A stretch of 8,210 nt of DNA from contig CAMYJP010000186.1 in NCBI GenBank assembly GCA_947258675.1, positions 1-8,210 on the forward strand. The letters run 5' to 3'. A program made the position numbers and the translations under genes. This DNA comes from an uncultured Desulfobulbaceae bacterium (GTDB lineage Bacteria > Desulfobacterota > Desulfobulbia > Desulfobulbales > BM004). The notes beneath the pieces are model-generated. The model worked only from the letters and a program-made list of their open reading frames with translations. It made no database searches and was not told the origin of the DNA. Position 1 is the first letter of the stretch. Each line of letters opens with the position of its first letter. Below are positions 1 to 5,878 of this stretch, piece by piece.

Positions 1-666
1 CTCGTTCAACAATATGCCGGTAATTCAAAAGTGCGTATTTACCATTCCTGGCAGGAGGACAGAGGATTCCGTGCGGCAAAAAGCAGGAATAGAGCAATTG
101 CTGCAACGAACAGTGAATATATTGTCTTGATTGACGGTGATATCCTTCTTGACTATCATTTTGTCGAGGATCATTTTAAAAATGCCTTCAATGGATATTT
201 TGTCCAGGGTTCCCGTGTATTGTTTTCAGCTCATAAAACAGAAAAAGCATTTTCAGAAAGAACAGGGAATATATCCTTTTTTGATTCAGGTATAGAAAAC
301 AGAAGAAACAGCATTCGTTCCTTTCTGCTGTCACGCTTGTTGTCTTTTGAAACCAATAGAATTAGCGGCATTCGGACCTGTAATTTCGGATTTTGGAAGC
401 AGGATGCTGCAGCAATAAACGGATTTAATGAGGATTTTATCGGCTGGGGCAGGGAAGACAGTGAATTTGCCGTCAGACTGATGAATAGCGGCATAAAGCG
501 AAAGAACCTTAAGTTTATGGCCTTAGCCTTTCATCTTTGCCATCAGCAGCGATCTCGCAATGACCTGGATTATAATGATGAATTGCTTGAAAAGGCGATT
601 AAGGAAAAATCGACCTGGTGTGATAACGGACTAGATCAACATGTTCCGTCTCGGCCCAAAGATTAA
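1..666 (+). CDS. Family 2 glycosyltransferase, probably LPS core or surface polysaccharide (5' end outside window)
   Basis: The reading frame is open from base 1 to the TAA at 664-666, giving 221 visible codons; the true start lies upstream. A GTG at 31 is only an internal codon, because family-like sequence (HSWQEDRGFRAAKSRNRAIAAT, visible residues 15-36) spans it. The DGD at residues 45-47 (context IVLIDGDILL) is the expected DxD metal and nucleotide-sugar site. The block GFNEDFIGWGREDSEFAVRL (141-160), followed by His178 and His181, matches the C-terminal galactosyltransferase-type region (Glyco_transf_7C) found in GT2 enzymes that extend lipopolysaccharide core or capsule chains. No membrane segment is seen, so it should be cytosolic or peripheral at the inner membrane, transferring a sugar from a nucleotide donor. 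Donor and acceptor cannot be told from the sequence. It converges on the minus-strand carboxypeptidase gene with a 4-bp overlap of the 3' ends. Confidence 0.88.
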   Translation, partial: LVQQYAGNSKVRIYHSWQEDRGFRAAKSRNRAIAATNSEYIVLIDGDILLDYHFVEDHFKNAFNGYFVQGSRVLFSAHKTEKAFSERTGNISFFDSGIENRRNSIRSFLLSRLLSFETNRISGIRTCNFGFWKQDAAAINGFNEDFIGWGREDSEFAVRLMNSGIKRKNLKFMALAFHLCHQQRSRNDLDYNDELLEKAIKEKSTWCDNGLDQHVPSRPKD

Positions 667-1613
667 CAAGTACAGGAGCCACAGAAATTCAAGATGCCAT
701 TATCAGAGTCCATTTCCACTTCAATGCCAAGAGGCAATACATGATTTCGATTGGCATGTCCCACCGGAAAATTTGCCCAGACTGGAATATTATAATCTGC
801 AAGTAAAGCAAGAACGCGATTCCAGATAGGTTCGGAATAATCGTTTAAGCATTTATCGTTAGAATCAGTTGTAAACGTTCCTAAAATGAGTCCTTTTAAT
901 CCATTTAATCGCTGGGCCAGCATTAATTGAGTCAGAATACGGTCCACACGATATGGGGTTTCACAAGTGTCTTCGATGAACAGGATTGTATCTGCCCAAA
1001 TTATTTCGTGTGGGGTGGCGAGAAGGGAGGCAATAGTGGCGAGGTTGCCACCTAGTAGTCTTCCATGAGCCATTCCTGGTTTCAGGATTTCAAGCTGGTC
1101 AGGCTTAACGTTGTTCGGAAAATGACCAGTGAGAGTATCGAAGTAAACTTGTATAAATTCTTGGTCACAAAGATTTAAGGTAGTAACAACCGGACCATGG
1201 AAGGTAATCAAGCCGGTATTTTTCCAGATGCTGTTCAGTAGTACGGTCACATCACTGAAACCAATAAGTATTTTCGGGTTTTGGCGGATAATTTCAAGAT
1301 TAATATAATCAACCATGCGTAGAGAACCGTATCCACCACGAACAGCCTGCAGGGCCTTAACTTCTGGATCTGCCCACAATTCATTGAGATCCTGGGCTCT
1401 ATCCTGATCATTTCCGGCTAGATATCCTTCAGCATTATTTCGTTTTTCATGTGAGAATTTAACCTTAAATCCCAGCTCCTTAATCAACCTTATTCCTGAA
1501 ATGAAATTATCTTCATTTTGAATAGGTCCTGCCGGCAAAATAAGTCCAATTGCATCACCTTTCTTAATTGGATGCGGTAAGAGCTGTGATGGAAGGCTAA
1601 TTGTTTCTTTCAT
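663..1613 (-). CDS. ldcA: LD-carboxypeptidase, peptidase family S66 (LdcA/MccF-like)
   Basis: This 316-residue protein has the full length and order of the S66 family, serine peptidases that remove the terminal D-Ala from murein tetrapeptides during cytoplasmic recycling. Visible landmarks are the N-terminal GDAIGLILPAGP (19-30), RGGYGSLRMVDYIN (92-105), the nucleophile elbow GFSDVT with Ser120, LFIEDTCETPYRVDR with Glu214, and PVGHANRN with His286. Ser120, Glu214 and His286 agree in spacing with the Ser-Glu-His triad known for LdcA. There is no signal peptide, in keeping with a cytosolic enzyme. The ATG at 1613 lies 17 bp inside the end of coaX and has no strong Shine-Dalgarno, so translation is probably coupled to coaX. 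MccF-type members of S66 instead cleave microcin C-like aminoacyl nucleotides; without a nearby microcin locus the murein role is preferred, but the symbol is only probable. Confidence 0.9.
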   Translation of the reverse strand: MKETISLPSQLLPHPIKKGDAIGLILPAGPIQNEDNFISGIRLIKELGFKVKFSHEKRNNAEGYLAGNDQDRAQDLNELWADPEVKALQAVRGGYGSLRMVDYINLEIIRQNPKILIGFSDVTVLLNSIWKNTGLITFHGPVVTTLNLCDQEFIQVYFDTLTGHFPNNVKPDQLEILKPGMAHGRLLGGNLATIASLLATPHEIIWADTILFIEDTCETPYRVDRILTQLMLAQRLNGLKGLILGTFTTDSNDKCLNDYSEPIWNRVLALLADYNIPVWANFPVGHANRNHVLPLGIEVEMDSDNGILNFCGSCTC

Positions 1614-2367
1614 AAATAATACGTAAGCCTATGAGTGTGAGCATCGGCTCCTGAACTTCAATACATTCTGTATATGGATAGATAAGGTCGGACATGCCCC
1701 CGGTAGCAATAACTTTAGGCCTGTATTGTCCGAATTGTTGTGAAAGTTTTTTGATCAATCCGTCCACAAGACCACCGTACCCATAAAGCATTCCAGATTT
1801 GATTGCATCTATTGTGTTTGTTCCAATGGGATTATTTGGCGGTGAGGAAAGATCTACTCTAGGCAGTTTCGCTGTTTGCCCTGCAAGAGCATCCAATGAG
1901 ATGATTAATCCAGGAGCAATGGAACCACCAAGATAGTCTCCATTTTTCGATACACAATCAAAAGTGGTGGCAGTTCCAAAGTCAACGATAATCAGGGCAG
2001 TTTGGTATTTGGAAAAGGCTGCTACCGTATTGGCGATTCTGTCAGCTCCTACCTCCTTTGGGTGATCAATAAGAATTTTAGTCCCAGTGTTTATCGACTC
2101 ATCCAGTGATAATATCTGCCAGCCAACATCGCGGGTAAATTCAATCCATGCTTTTTGTTGTGTAGGAACTACGCTGGCGATGACGACGGCATTGATATCC
2201 TTAAATGCCAAACCCTTCATGGTGAAAAGTGTGTGGAAACGAGCTGCCAGTTCATCAGCGGTTTTTTTGCGGTCTGTTTTAATTCGCCAGTGGTAAAGCA
2301 GTTTTTCACCTTTAAACACACCGCTTACCGTATGTGAGTTTCCTACATCGATCGCTAAGAGCATCAT
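1597..2367 (-). CDS. coaX: Type III pantothenate kinase CoaX
   Basis: CoaX phosphorylates pantothenate to 4'-phosphopantothenate, the first step of coenzyme A synthesis, with a fold of the ASKHA (acetate and sugar kinase/actin) superfamily. The 256-residue length is normal for the family. Visible motifs are the phosphate-binding AIDVGNSHT (5-13, Asp7), GADRIANTVAAF (107-118, catalytic Asp109), VDFGTATTFD (128-137), GGSIAPGL (147-154), TAKLP (165-169), IGTNTIDAIKSG (181-192) and the adenine-side ATGGMSDLI (221-229). The frame begins with two adjacent ATG codons (2362-2367); most family members begin MLLAID, so the second Met may be the real start. No strong Shine-Dalgarno precedes either. It is first of a two-gene minus-strand unit with ldcA. 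The intergenic repeat upstream begins about 30 bp before the start, so any promoter lies in or beyond that repeat. Confidence 0.95.
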   Translation of the reverse strand: MMLLAIDVGNSHTVSGVFKGEKLLYHWRIKTDRKKTADELAARFHTLFTMKGLAFKDINAVVIASVVPTQQKAWIEFTRDVGWQILSLDESINTGTKILIDHPKEVGADRIANTVAAFSKYQTALIIVDFGTATTFDCVSKNGDYLGGSIAPGLIISLDALAGQTAKLPRVDLSSPPNNPIGTNTIDAIKSGMLYGYGGLVDGLIKKLSQQFGQYRPKVIATGGMSDLIYPYTECIEVQEPMLTLIGLRIIYERNN

Positions 2368-2394
2368 TTTTAATTATCTGGTATTTAAATAGTA

Positions 2395-2597
2395 TCCATC
2401 CGGAAACGGCTCTTTTTAGCAAATTCTGCGTCAATCTTCGTAATTGCTTGAGCGACGTACTTAAGTACAACTCCGCATGACCAGAGGAAATCCTTTAGGG
2501 CAATTATTTGATTTCCTTGACTTTACTAAAAACTGCTCGTTTCTGAATTGGAAACAATTAGTTTTAATATCCGGAATGAAATTGCTTTCCGGATGGA
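2395..2597. repeat. Palindromic MITE-like intergenic element
   Basis: The outer ends are a perfect 12-bp inverted repeat: TCCATCCGGAAA at 2395-2406 and its complement TTTCCGGATGGA at 2586-2597. Just inside, the arm at 2404-2426 (containing CTCTTTTTAGCAAATTC) is matched in inverted form at 2519-2542, with 19 of 23 positions identical plus one extra base. Near the centre is the perfect palindrome GTACTTAAGTAC (2457-2468). A smaller hairpin near the right end pairs ATCCGGA (2569-2575) with TCCGGAT (2588-2594). There is no open reading frame of note, so this is not an autonomous element. Its plan fits a non-autonomous transposon or an interspersed palindromic repeat; from memory, similar TTTTTAGCAAATTCTGCGTC-type palindromes recur in desulfobacterial genomes, but this was not checked. 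Confidence 0.7.
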
Positions 2598-2684
2598 AAT
2601 TAAATAGGTATGGAATTTTTGTTTATAAATCACCCTAAGAATAATACACAATATGAAGACCTATGCAAATTTTTTGGCCTTCTT

Positions 2685-2780
2685 AGTGAAGCGGGAAAGA
2701 GGATTGAAAGGGGGGCAAAGATTGTTTTCACTTCAAAAGTGAAGCGTGGAAGAGGTTTGAACCGGGGCAGAGTAAAGATT
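2685..2780. repeat. Imperfect tandem duplication in a non-coding stretch
   Basis: The segment at 2685-2723 is repeated at 2738-2780, a period of 53 bp. Over the first 24 bases of each copy (both begin AGTGAAGCG and end TTGAA) 21 are identical; the second copy then carries a short insertion before AAAGATT. The copies are joined by a small hairpin, TTCACTT with AAGTGAA around a 3-base loop (about 2727-2743). A 69-codon frame (2610-2819) crosses this region, but the 53-bp period is not a multiple of three, so the two copies are read in different frames, which argues against coding. The rest of 2598-2845 shows no gene, RNA motif or clear terminator. Confidence 0.55.
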
Positions 2781-2845
2781 TTTTTCAGTAGGAAATTTGT
2801 TTTTAGGATTATACGATGATTTGATAATGCAATGAAGGTGGGAGC

Positions 2846-3208
2846 TTAAGCAGCCTTTTTAATAAGATGTGAAATATATTGTTCCAGGCTTTTTCTTTGA
2901 TAAGAAGACAGTTTGCCAAACTGTACACCTCGCTGTCTTCCTGTAATAATTGTTGACTTGGAATATGGATACACAATGTCAGCTACAGTATGGAAGGGGA
3001 TATCCTCTAAGTAGATAAAATCACCAAAAAGTATGCCACTATCAATTGTTTCATGGGGCCAGTCAGTTGAATTATCGTAATAAAATGCAAAGCCTCCCAA
3101 ACTGATATTAAGAATTGAGCAGGCCTTGAAATTTGCTGTTACAGCGAAGTTTTTGCATGAAAACCGTTTATGCCTGCGACGTTCATTGTATTCTGTATCA
3201 CTATCCAT
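2846..3208 (-). CDS. PilZ-domain protein, predicted c-di-GMP receptor
   Basis: This 120-residue protein is a single PilZ domain with almost nothing added. Both parts of the ligand signature are present: RxxxR at Arg11-Arg15 inside RRRHKR, and the (D/N)xSxxG motif at Asn34-Ser36-Gly39 (NISLGGF). The end, RGVQFGKLSSYQRKSLEQYI (93-112), is a common C-terminal pattern of stand-alone PilZ proteins in deltaproteobacteria. Retention of these residues predicts binding of cyclic di-GMP in the cytoplasm; the downstream target is not visible. The ATG at 3206-3208 is preceded on the minus strand by GGAGATAGGG, giving an AGGG about 5 bases from the start. The gene stands alone, with repeats downstream and a divergent protease gene upstream, so no partner is suggested by context. 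No terminator hairpin with a T-run is visible after the stop. Confidence 0.88.
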   Translation of the reverse strand: MDSDTEYNERRRHKRFSCKNFAVTANFKACSILNISLGGFAFYYDNSTDWPHETIDSGILFGDFIYLEDIPFHTVADIVYPYSKSTIITGRQRGVQFGKLSSYQRKSLEQYISHLIKKAA

Positions 3209-3358
3209 TATCGCCCTATCTCCAGGAGCAAACTACAACACACTGATATTATTTCGTTACGATGAAATGATATTTCCAAACGGGTTTCATCTATTGAAAA
3301 AAATGAATATATATATGAAAATATAGAGTTATATTGCTGTTATGTCAAGCTTTAACCA

Positions 3359-3388
3359 TTGTGGCTAGAGTGGATAGAGCTCTAATAA
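3359..3388 (+). promoter_or_regulatory. Weak sigma-70-like promoter candidate for the M48 protease gene
   Basis: TTGTGG (3359-3364) and TAATAA (3383-3388) are separated by 18 bp and lie just ahead of the protease start, in the 205-bp gap between divergent genes. Each hexamer departs from consensus and the region is AT-rich, so a chance match is quite possible. The palindrome AGAGCTCT (3376-3383) overlaps the right element. Confidence 0.2.
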
Positions 3389-3413
3389 CGATTGATGATT
3401 TGAGGTTTTAAAA

Positions 3414-4370
3414 GTGAAATTTACCGGGGGATCCTTTTTGAATACTTTTTTCGGGATTGGAATATTCTACTATTTTAGTGAAAATGACCTGTTGCGATTA
3501 AACAAATTAAAATATCTTTTTTGTATATGTTTTTTGTTTACAACTGGATGTGAAGAAACTGATATTCGCATTGCAGCTGATGCTAGTTTAGATGCGGTTA
3601 AAGCAATTACATTGTCGGATAAAGCCATACAGAATTTGGCTGACGAATCGGTAAAGTTTGCGGATAACAAACATCAGATCGCTCCGGCCAGCAACAAATA
3701 CTCTATAAGGCTGGAAAGACTTGTTGGAAATCATTTCGAGGAAGATGGAGTTTTCTATGATTATAAGGTGTATCTGTCCGAGAATGTGAATGCTTTTGCC
3801 ATGGCAAATGGATCGATCCGAATTTACAGTGGACTTATGGATTTGCTGGATGATGGTGAATTGCGTTTTGTGATTGGTCATGAAATTGGTCATGTTGTGA
3901 AAAAACATATACGAAAAAAAATACAACTTGCTTATGGAGCAAGCGCTGTGCGGAAGACCATTGCTTCCCAAGACAATTTAGTCGGGGAAATTTTGCGATC
4001 GCAATTAGGAGGGTTGGTTGAGGCGGTTATGGGAGCACAGTTTTCCCAACATGAGGAGAAAGAGGCGGACGACTATGGAATTTCTTTCCTTAAGAATAAT
4101 AGATATGAACCAGAGGAGGCTGTCTCGGCCTTAAAAAAACTTGCTGCCTTGGGTAATGAGCATTCTTTCCTTTCAAGTCATCCGGATCCTGCAAAAAGGG
4201 TAGAAAGGTTGAAGTCACAATTGGTAAAAAACGAATTGGCTGTTGAAGAGGGCGAGGGGACCTTTATAGATAGGGTATTTTCTTATCTGGCTGAAGAATT
4301 TCCTGCATTATATGAAAAGCTGAAAATTTTACCGTGGATGAGGAAAGAGGGGAATAATAGTACAATTTGA
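3414..4370 (+). CDS. M48-family zinc metalloprotease, probable lipoprotein
   Basis: The protein carries the M48 active site HEIGH (156-160) after the substrate-edge segment VNAFAMANGSIRIYSGLMDLL (125-145), a third zinc ligand in EKEADDYG (Glu217), and the C-terminal SSHPDPAKRVERL block (254-266) typical of BepA/LoiP/YcaL-like envelope proteases. A basic, then hydrophobic stretch (about 29-45, KLKYLFCICFLFTTGC) ends at Cys46, a likely lipidation site, although Thr at -3 and -2 makes the lipobox imperfect. The product should therefore be anchored in the periplasm, where relatives degrade misfolded outer-membrane proteins. The start is uncertain: GTG 3414 has GAGG (3402-3405) 8 bases upstream, TTG 3438 has GGGGGA 6 bases upstream, and the signal sequence itself would fit a start near residue 26. 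A methyltransferase gene follows after 47 bp on the same strand. Confidence 0.88.
   Translation: MKFTGGSFLNTFFGIGIFYYFSENDLLRLNKLKYLFCICFLFTTGCEETDIRIAADASLDAVKAITLSDKAIQNLADESVKFADNKHQIAPASNKYSIRLERLVGNHFEEDGVFYDYKVYLSENVNAFAMANGSIRIYSGLMDLLDDGELRFVIGHEIGHVVKKHIRKKIQLAYGASAVRKTIASQDNLVGEILRSQLGGLVEAVMGAQFSQHEEKEADDYGISFLKNNRYEPEEAVSALKKLAALGNEHSFLSSHPDPAKRVERLKSQLVKNELAVEEGEGTFIDRVFSYLAEEFPALYEKLKILPWMRKEGNNSTI
3426..3431 (+). promoter_or_regulatory. Ribosome-binding site favouring an internal TTG start of the protease
   Basis: GGGGGA lies 6 bases before the in-frame TTG at 3438-3440. It competes with the GAGG at 3402-3405, which serves the GTG at 3414. Starting at the TTG would remove eight N-terminal residues and still leave an unusually long leader before the lipobox. 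Confidence 0.3.
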
Positions 4371-4417
4371 AATTTTAATCATTACTGAGATCATAAATAA
4401 CTTAAAAGGAATTTTTT

Positions 4418-5002
4418 ATGACTTTTAAAGAACGATATAAAAACAACAATACTCCCTGGGAGATTAACAGGCCGGATTGTAACATTATTAACGCAGTAAA
4501 AAATACACCAATTGCTCCTTGTAAGGTTTTGGATATTGGATGCGGCACAGGGGATAATGTTATCTGGCTACAACAGCAGGGATTTGATGCTACCGGTATC
4601 GATAGTGAGGAAGTAGCAATAAATCGCGCTCTGAAAAAAGTACGACAAGCAGAGGTTGATTGTCAATTGTATGTATTAGATTTTCTTAATGATTCTATTC
4701 CCGGGGTACCGTACGATTTCGCTTTCGATCGTGGCTGTTTTCATCATTTCCTGGAGTTTGATAAATTGACCCCTTTTGCCGAAAAAGTTGCAGAGATACT
4801 AAAGGACGATGGACTTTGGTTGTCTTTGGCCGGCAGTGCTGATGAAACAAGGGAAGTACCAGGACCACCCCAACTCAGCGCCAGAGACATTGTTAATGGT
4901 ATAGAACCATATTTCAAAATTCAATCCCTTATAGCAAATCATTTTGACTCAAAACAGGAAATACCCGCCAAAAACTGGGTGTGCCTGATGAGAAAACGTT
5001 AA
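4418..5002 (+). CDS. Class I SAM-dependent methyltransferase, thiopurine methyltransferase-like
   Basis: This 194-residue protein has a Rossmann-fold methyltransferase core. Motif I is VLDIGCGTGDN (37-47), which binds S-adenosylmethionine; the second strand ends in the acidic Asp62 (TGIDSEEVAI) that would hold the ribose hydroxyls; motif IV is the FAFDRGCFHHF region (101-111). The N-terminal PWEINRPDCNII (13-24) resembles the W..NRPD opening of the thiopurine methyltransferase/TehB-like group of small-molecule methyltransferases. The substrate cannot be predicted. Its start is clear: AAGGA (4406-4410) lies 7 bases before the ATG. It has the normal length for this group, so it appears complete although the region just behind it is rearranged. 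It could be co-transcribed with the M48 gene 47 bp upstream; no terminator is seen between them. Confidence 0.87.
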   Translation: MTFKERYKNNNTPWEINRPDCNIINAVKNTPIAPCKVLDIGCGTGDNVIWLQQQGFDATGIDSEEVAINRALKKVRQAEVDCQLYVLDFLNDSIPGVPYDFAFDRGCFHHFLEFDKLTPFAEKVAEILKDDGLWLSLAGSADETREVPGPPQLSARDIVNGIEPYFKIQSLIANHFDSKQEIPAKNWVCLMRKR

Positions 5003-5230
5003 TCGTTAAATAGGAATGGCATTACGGAAAAGGTTGGTATGAAGATATTTGAACCCTTTTTCACGACCAAAGAAGTTGGTAAAGGTACAGGGCTTGGACT
5101 TTCCATATGTTATGATATCATTAAAAAACATGACGGCGAATTAATGGTTGAGAGTGAAGTTGGTGCAGGGACGACTTTTACAAGTATCTTGCCGTTAAAA
5201 GAAAAGGAAGAAACAGGTCAGGAAAAATGA
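5003..5230 (+). pseudogene. Sensor histidine kinase remnant, C-terminal half of the ATPase domain only
   Basis: Only the end of a HATPase_c domain remains. Visible are the F box, KIFEPFFTTKEVGKG, and the G2 box, GTGLGLSICYDIIKKHDGE, followed by VESEVGAGTTFTSILP, a classic terminus of PAS-type hybrid-free kinases. The DHp histidine, the N box and a normal G1 box are absent. The first ATG is at 5039, giving 63 residues, but family similarity starts earlier: codons from about 5012 read RNGITEKVGMKIFEPFF, resembling the usual DNGxGIPEEVxxKIFEPFF with the essential Asp and first Gly lost. The frame is the same as that of the methyltransferase and is separated from it only by that gene's TAA. I infer that the 5' part of a kinase gene was deleted or replaced. 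Expressed alone it could not bind ATP or autophosphorylate. It overlaps the next gene by ATGA. Confidence 0.8.
5220..5223 (+). promoter_or_regulatory. Ribosome-binding site for the small membrane protein
   Basis: AGGA lies 3 bases before the ATG at 5227 and 6 bases before the adjoining in-frame ATG at 5230. The spacing favours the second ATG, although the first gives the ATGA overlap with the kinase remnant. Confidence 0.45.
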
Positions 5231-5649
5231 TGGAAGAACTGCATGAGTTTCTTGGCGTGGTCGGATTGCTGAGTTTAATTGCCACCACAATATCCGGGAT
5301 TATGATATACAAATATAGGTGGATTAAAAGTTTTGCAGGGAAAATGCGGCCTTACCTTAAATCTGTGCATTACTACGGTACGATTGGTTTCGCTTCGCTC
5401 CTGTTACTCCATTTGCTTACAACTAATAAAACGCATTTTCTACTGGTAACCGGAAGCTCTTTGCTATGTTTTACCCTTGTATTAGGTTTTTCTTTTAAAT
5501 ATTCAAAAAAATATTTTACTCAAATAATCAAAACAAAAATAATACTGTTGATAACTGCTGCTATCTTCTTGTCAACAGGGCATGATATAGTTGATAAGCA
5601 GGATGATTTTGAAGAATCAATGCATTACAATAGATCGTACGATGACTAG
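5227..5649 (+). CDS. Small four-helix membrane protein, possible b-type cytochrome
   Basis: I do not recognise a named family. The 140-residue protein has four hydrophobic segments at about 8-28, 48-65, 70-90 and 103-119, with a short acidic tail (KQDDFEESMHYNRSYDD). Segment 2, HYYGTIGFASLLLLHLL, has His48 and His62 fourteen residues apart on one helix, and further His residues flank the helices (His6, His70, His119). That layout recalls b-type haem helices of cytochrome b561 or ferric-reductase-like domains, where histidines coordinate haem across two helices, but this is only suggestive. The frame starts inside the stop of the kinase remnant (ATGA), as expected for a translationally coupled pair, so the protein probably served in an operon with the once-intact kinase. 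No terminator hairpin is visible after its stop; a T-run at 5650-5656 follows a loopless palindrome ATCGTACGAT. Confidence 0.7.
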   Translation: MMEELHEFLGVVGLLSLIATTISGIMIYKYRWIKSFAGKMRPYLKSVHYYGTIGFASLLLLHLLTTNKTHFLLVTGSSLLCFTLVLGFSFKYSKKYFTQIIKTKIILLITAAIFLSTGHDIVDKQDDFEESMHYNRSYDD

Positions 5650-5719
5650 TTTTTTTATTTGACTTTCTCACTTGGAGAATTTGCTTGAATATTGAAACTT
5701 TCTGTTTTGTGCAGAGACA

Positions 5720-5825
5720 GGTTTACAGTTTACTGTTTACGATTGCCGGTTAGCTATTAATAAAAATGATCAATCTTACGTGGAAGGATTTATTTTTTAA
5801 GACTGCAAACCGGTAACTGTAAACC
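5720..5825. repeat. Inverted repeat of heptamer units upstream of pckA
   Basis: Three tandem GTTTACN heptamers occupy 5721-5741 (ending A, T and G). Facing them in inverted orientation is the segment 5803-5825, whose complement reads GTTTACA, GTTACCG, GTTTGCA. The outermost 11 bases are a perfect inverted repeat: GGTTTACAGTT at 5720-5730 and AACTGTAAACC at 5815-5825. About 75 AT-rich bases lie between, without a gene. It could be a small interspersed repeat or a set of regulator sites; the sequence does not decide between them. The 229-bp gap between genes otherwise contains the hairpin described separately. Confidence 0.6.
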
Positions 5826-5840
5826 GCTCAAAAGAGCGGT
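5823..5840 (+). promoter_or_regulatory. Stem-loop in the pckA leader
   Basis: ACCGCTC (5823-5829) pairs perfectly with GAGCGGT (5834-5840) around an AAAA loop. It ends 38 bases before the pckA start and abuts the heptamer inverted repeat. No T-run follows on either strand, so it is not a standard terminator; it may be an mRNA leader structure, an operator, or part of the repeat. Confidence 0.4.
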
Positions 5841-5878
5841 CTGCTAGGTTCACCATTATATTACCAAGGGGAATTGTT

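Noticed and set aside
641..829. 62-codon frame on the plus strand
   Set aside because: It lies opposite the conserved end of the LD-carboxypeptidase gene and has no family resemblance.
2610..2819. 69-codon frame on the plus strand
   Set aside because: It crosses a 53-bp tandem repeat whose copies are read in different frames, has no Shine-Dalgarno and no recognisable domain; probably chance.
2598..2845. c-di-GMP riboswitch next to the PilZ gene
   Set aside because: No recognisable GEMM core could be found on either strand, and the segment lies downstream, not upstream, of the PilZ gene.
3588..3971. 127-codon frame on the minus strand
   Set aside because: It is the antisense of the M48 protease core, whose motifs fix the true strand.
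5634..5656. Palindrome plus T-run as a terminator after the small membrane protein
   Set aside because: ATCGTACGAT has no loop room and is separated from the T-run by six bases, so no stable terminator stem forms.
5670..5696. Sigma-54-like TTGGAGAATTTGC before pckA
   Set aside because: The GG and GC elements are only 7 bases apart instead of the required 10.
5720..5825. CRISPR array
   Set aside because: The repeat units are only 7 bases, directly adjacent without spacers, and no cas gene is present.
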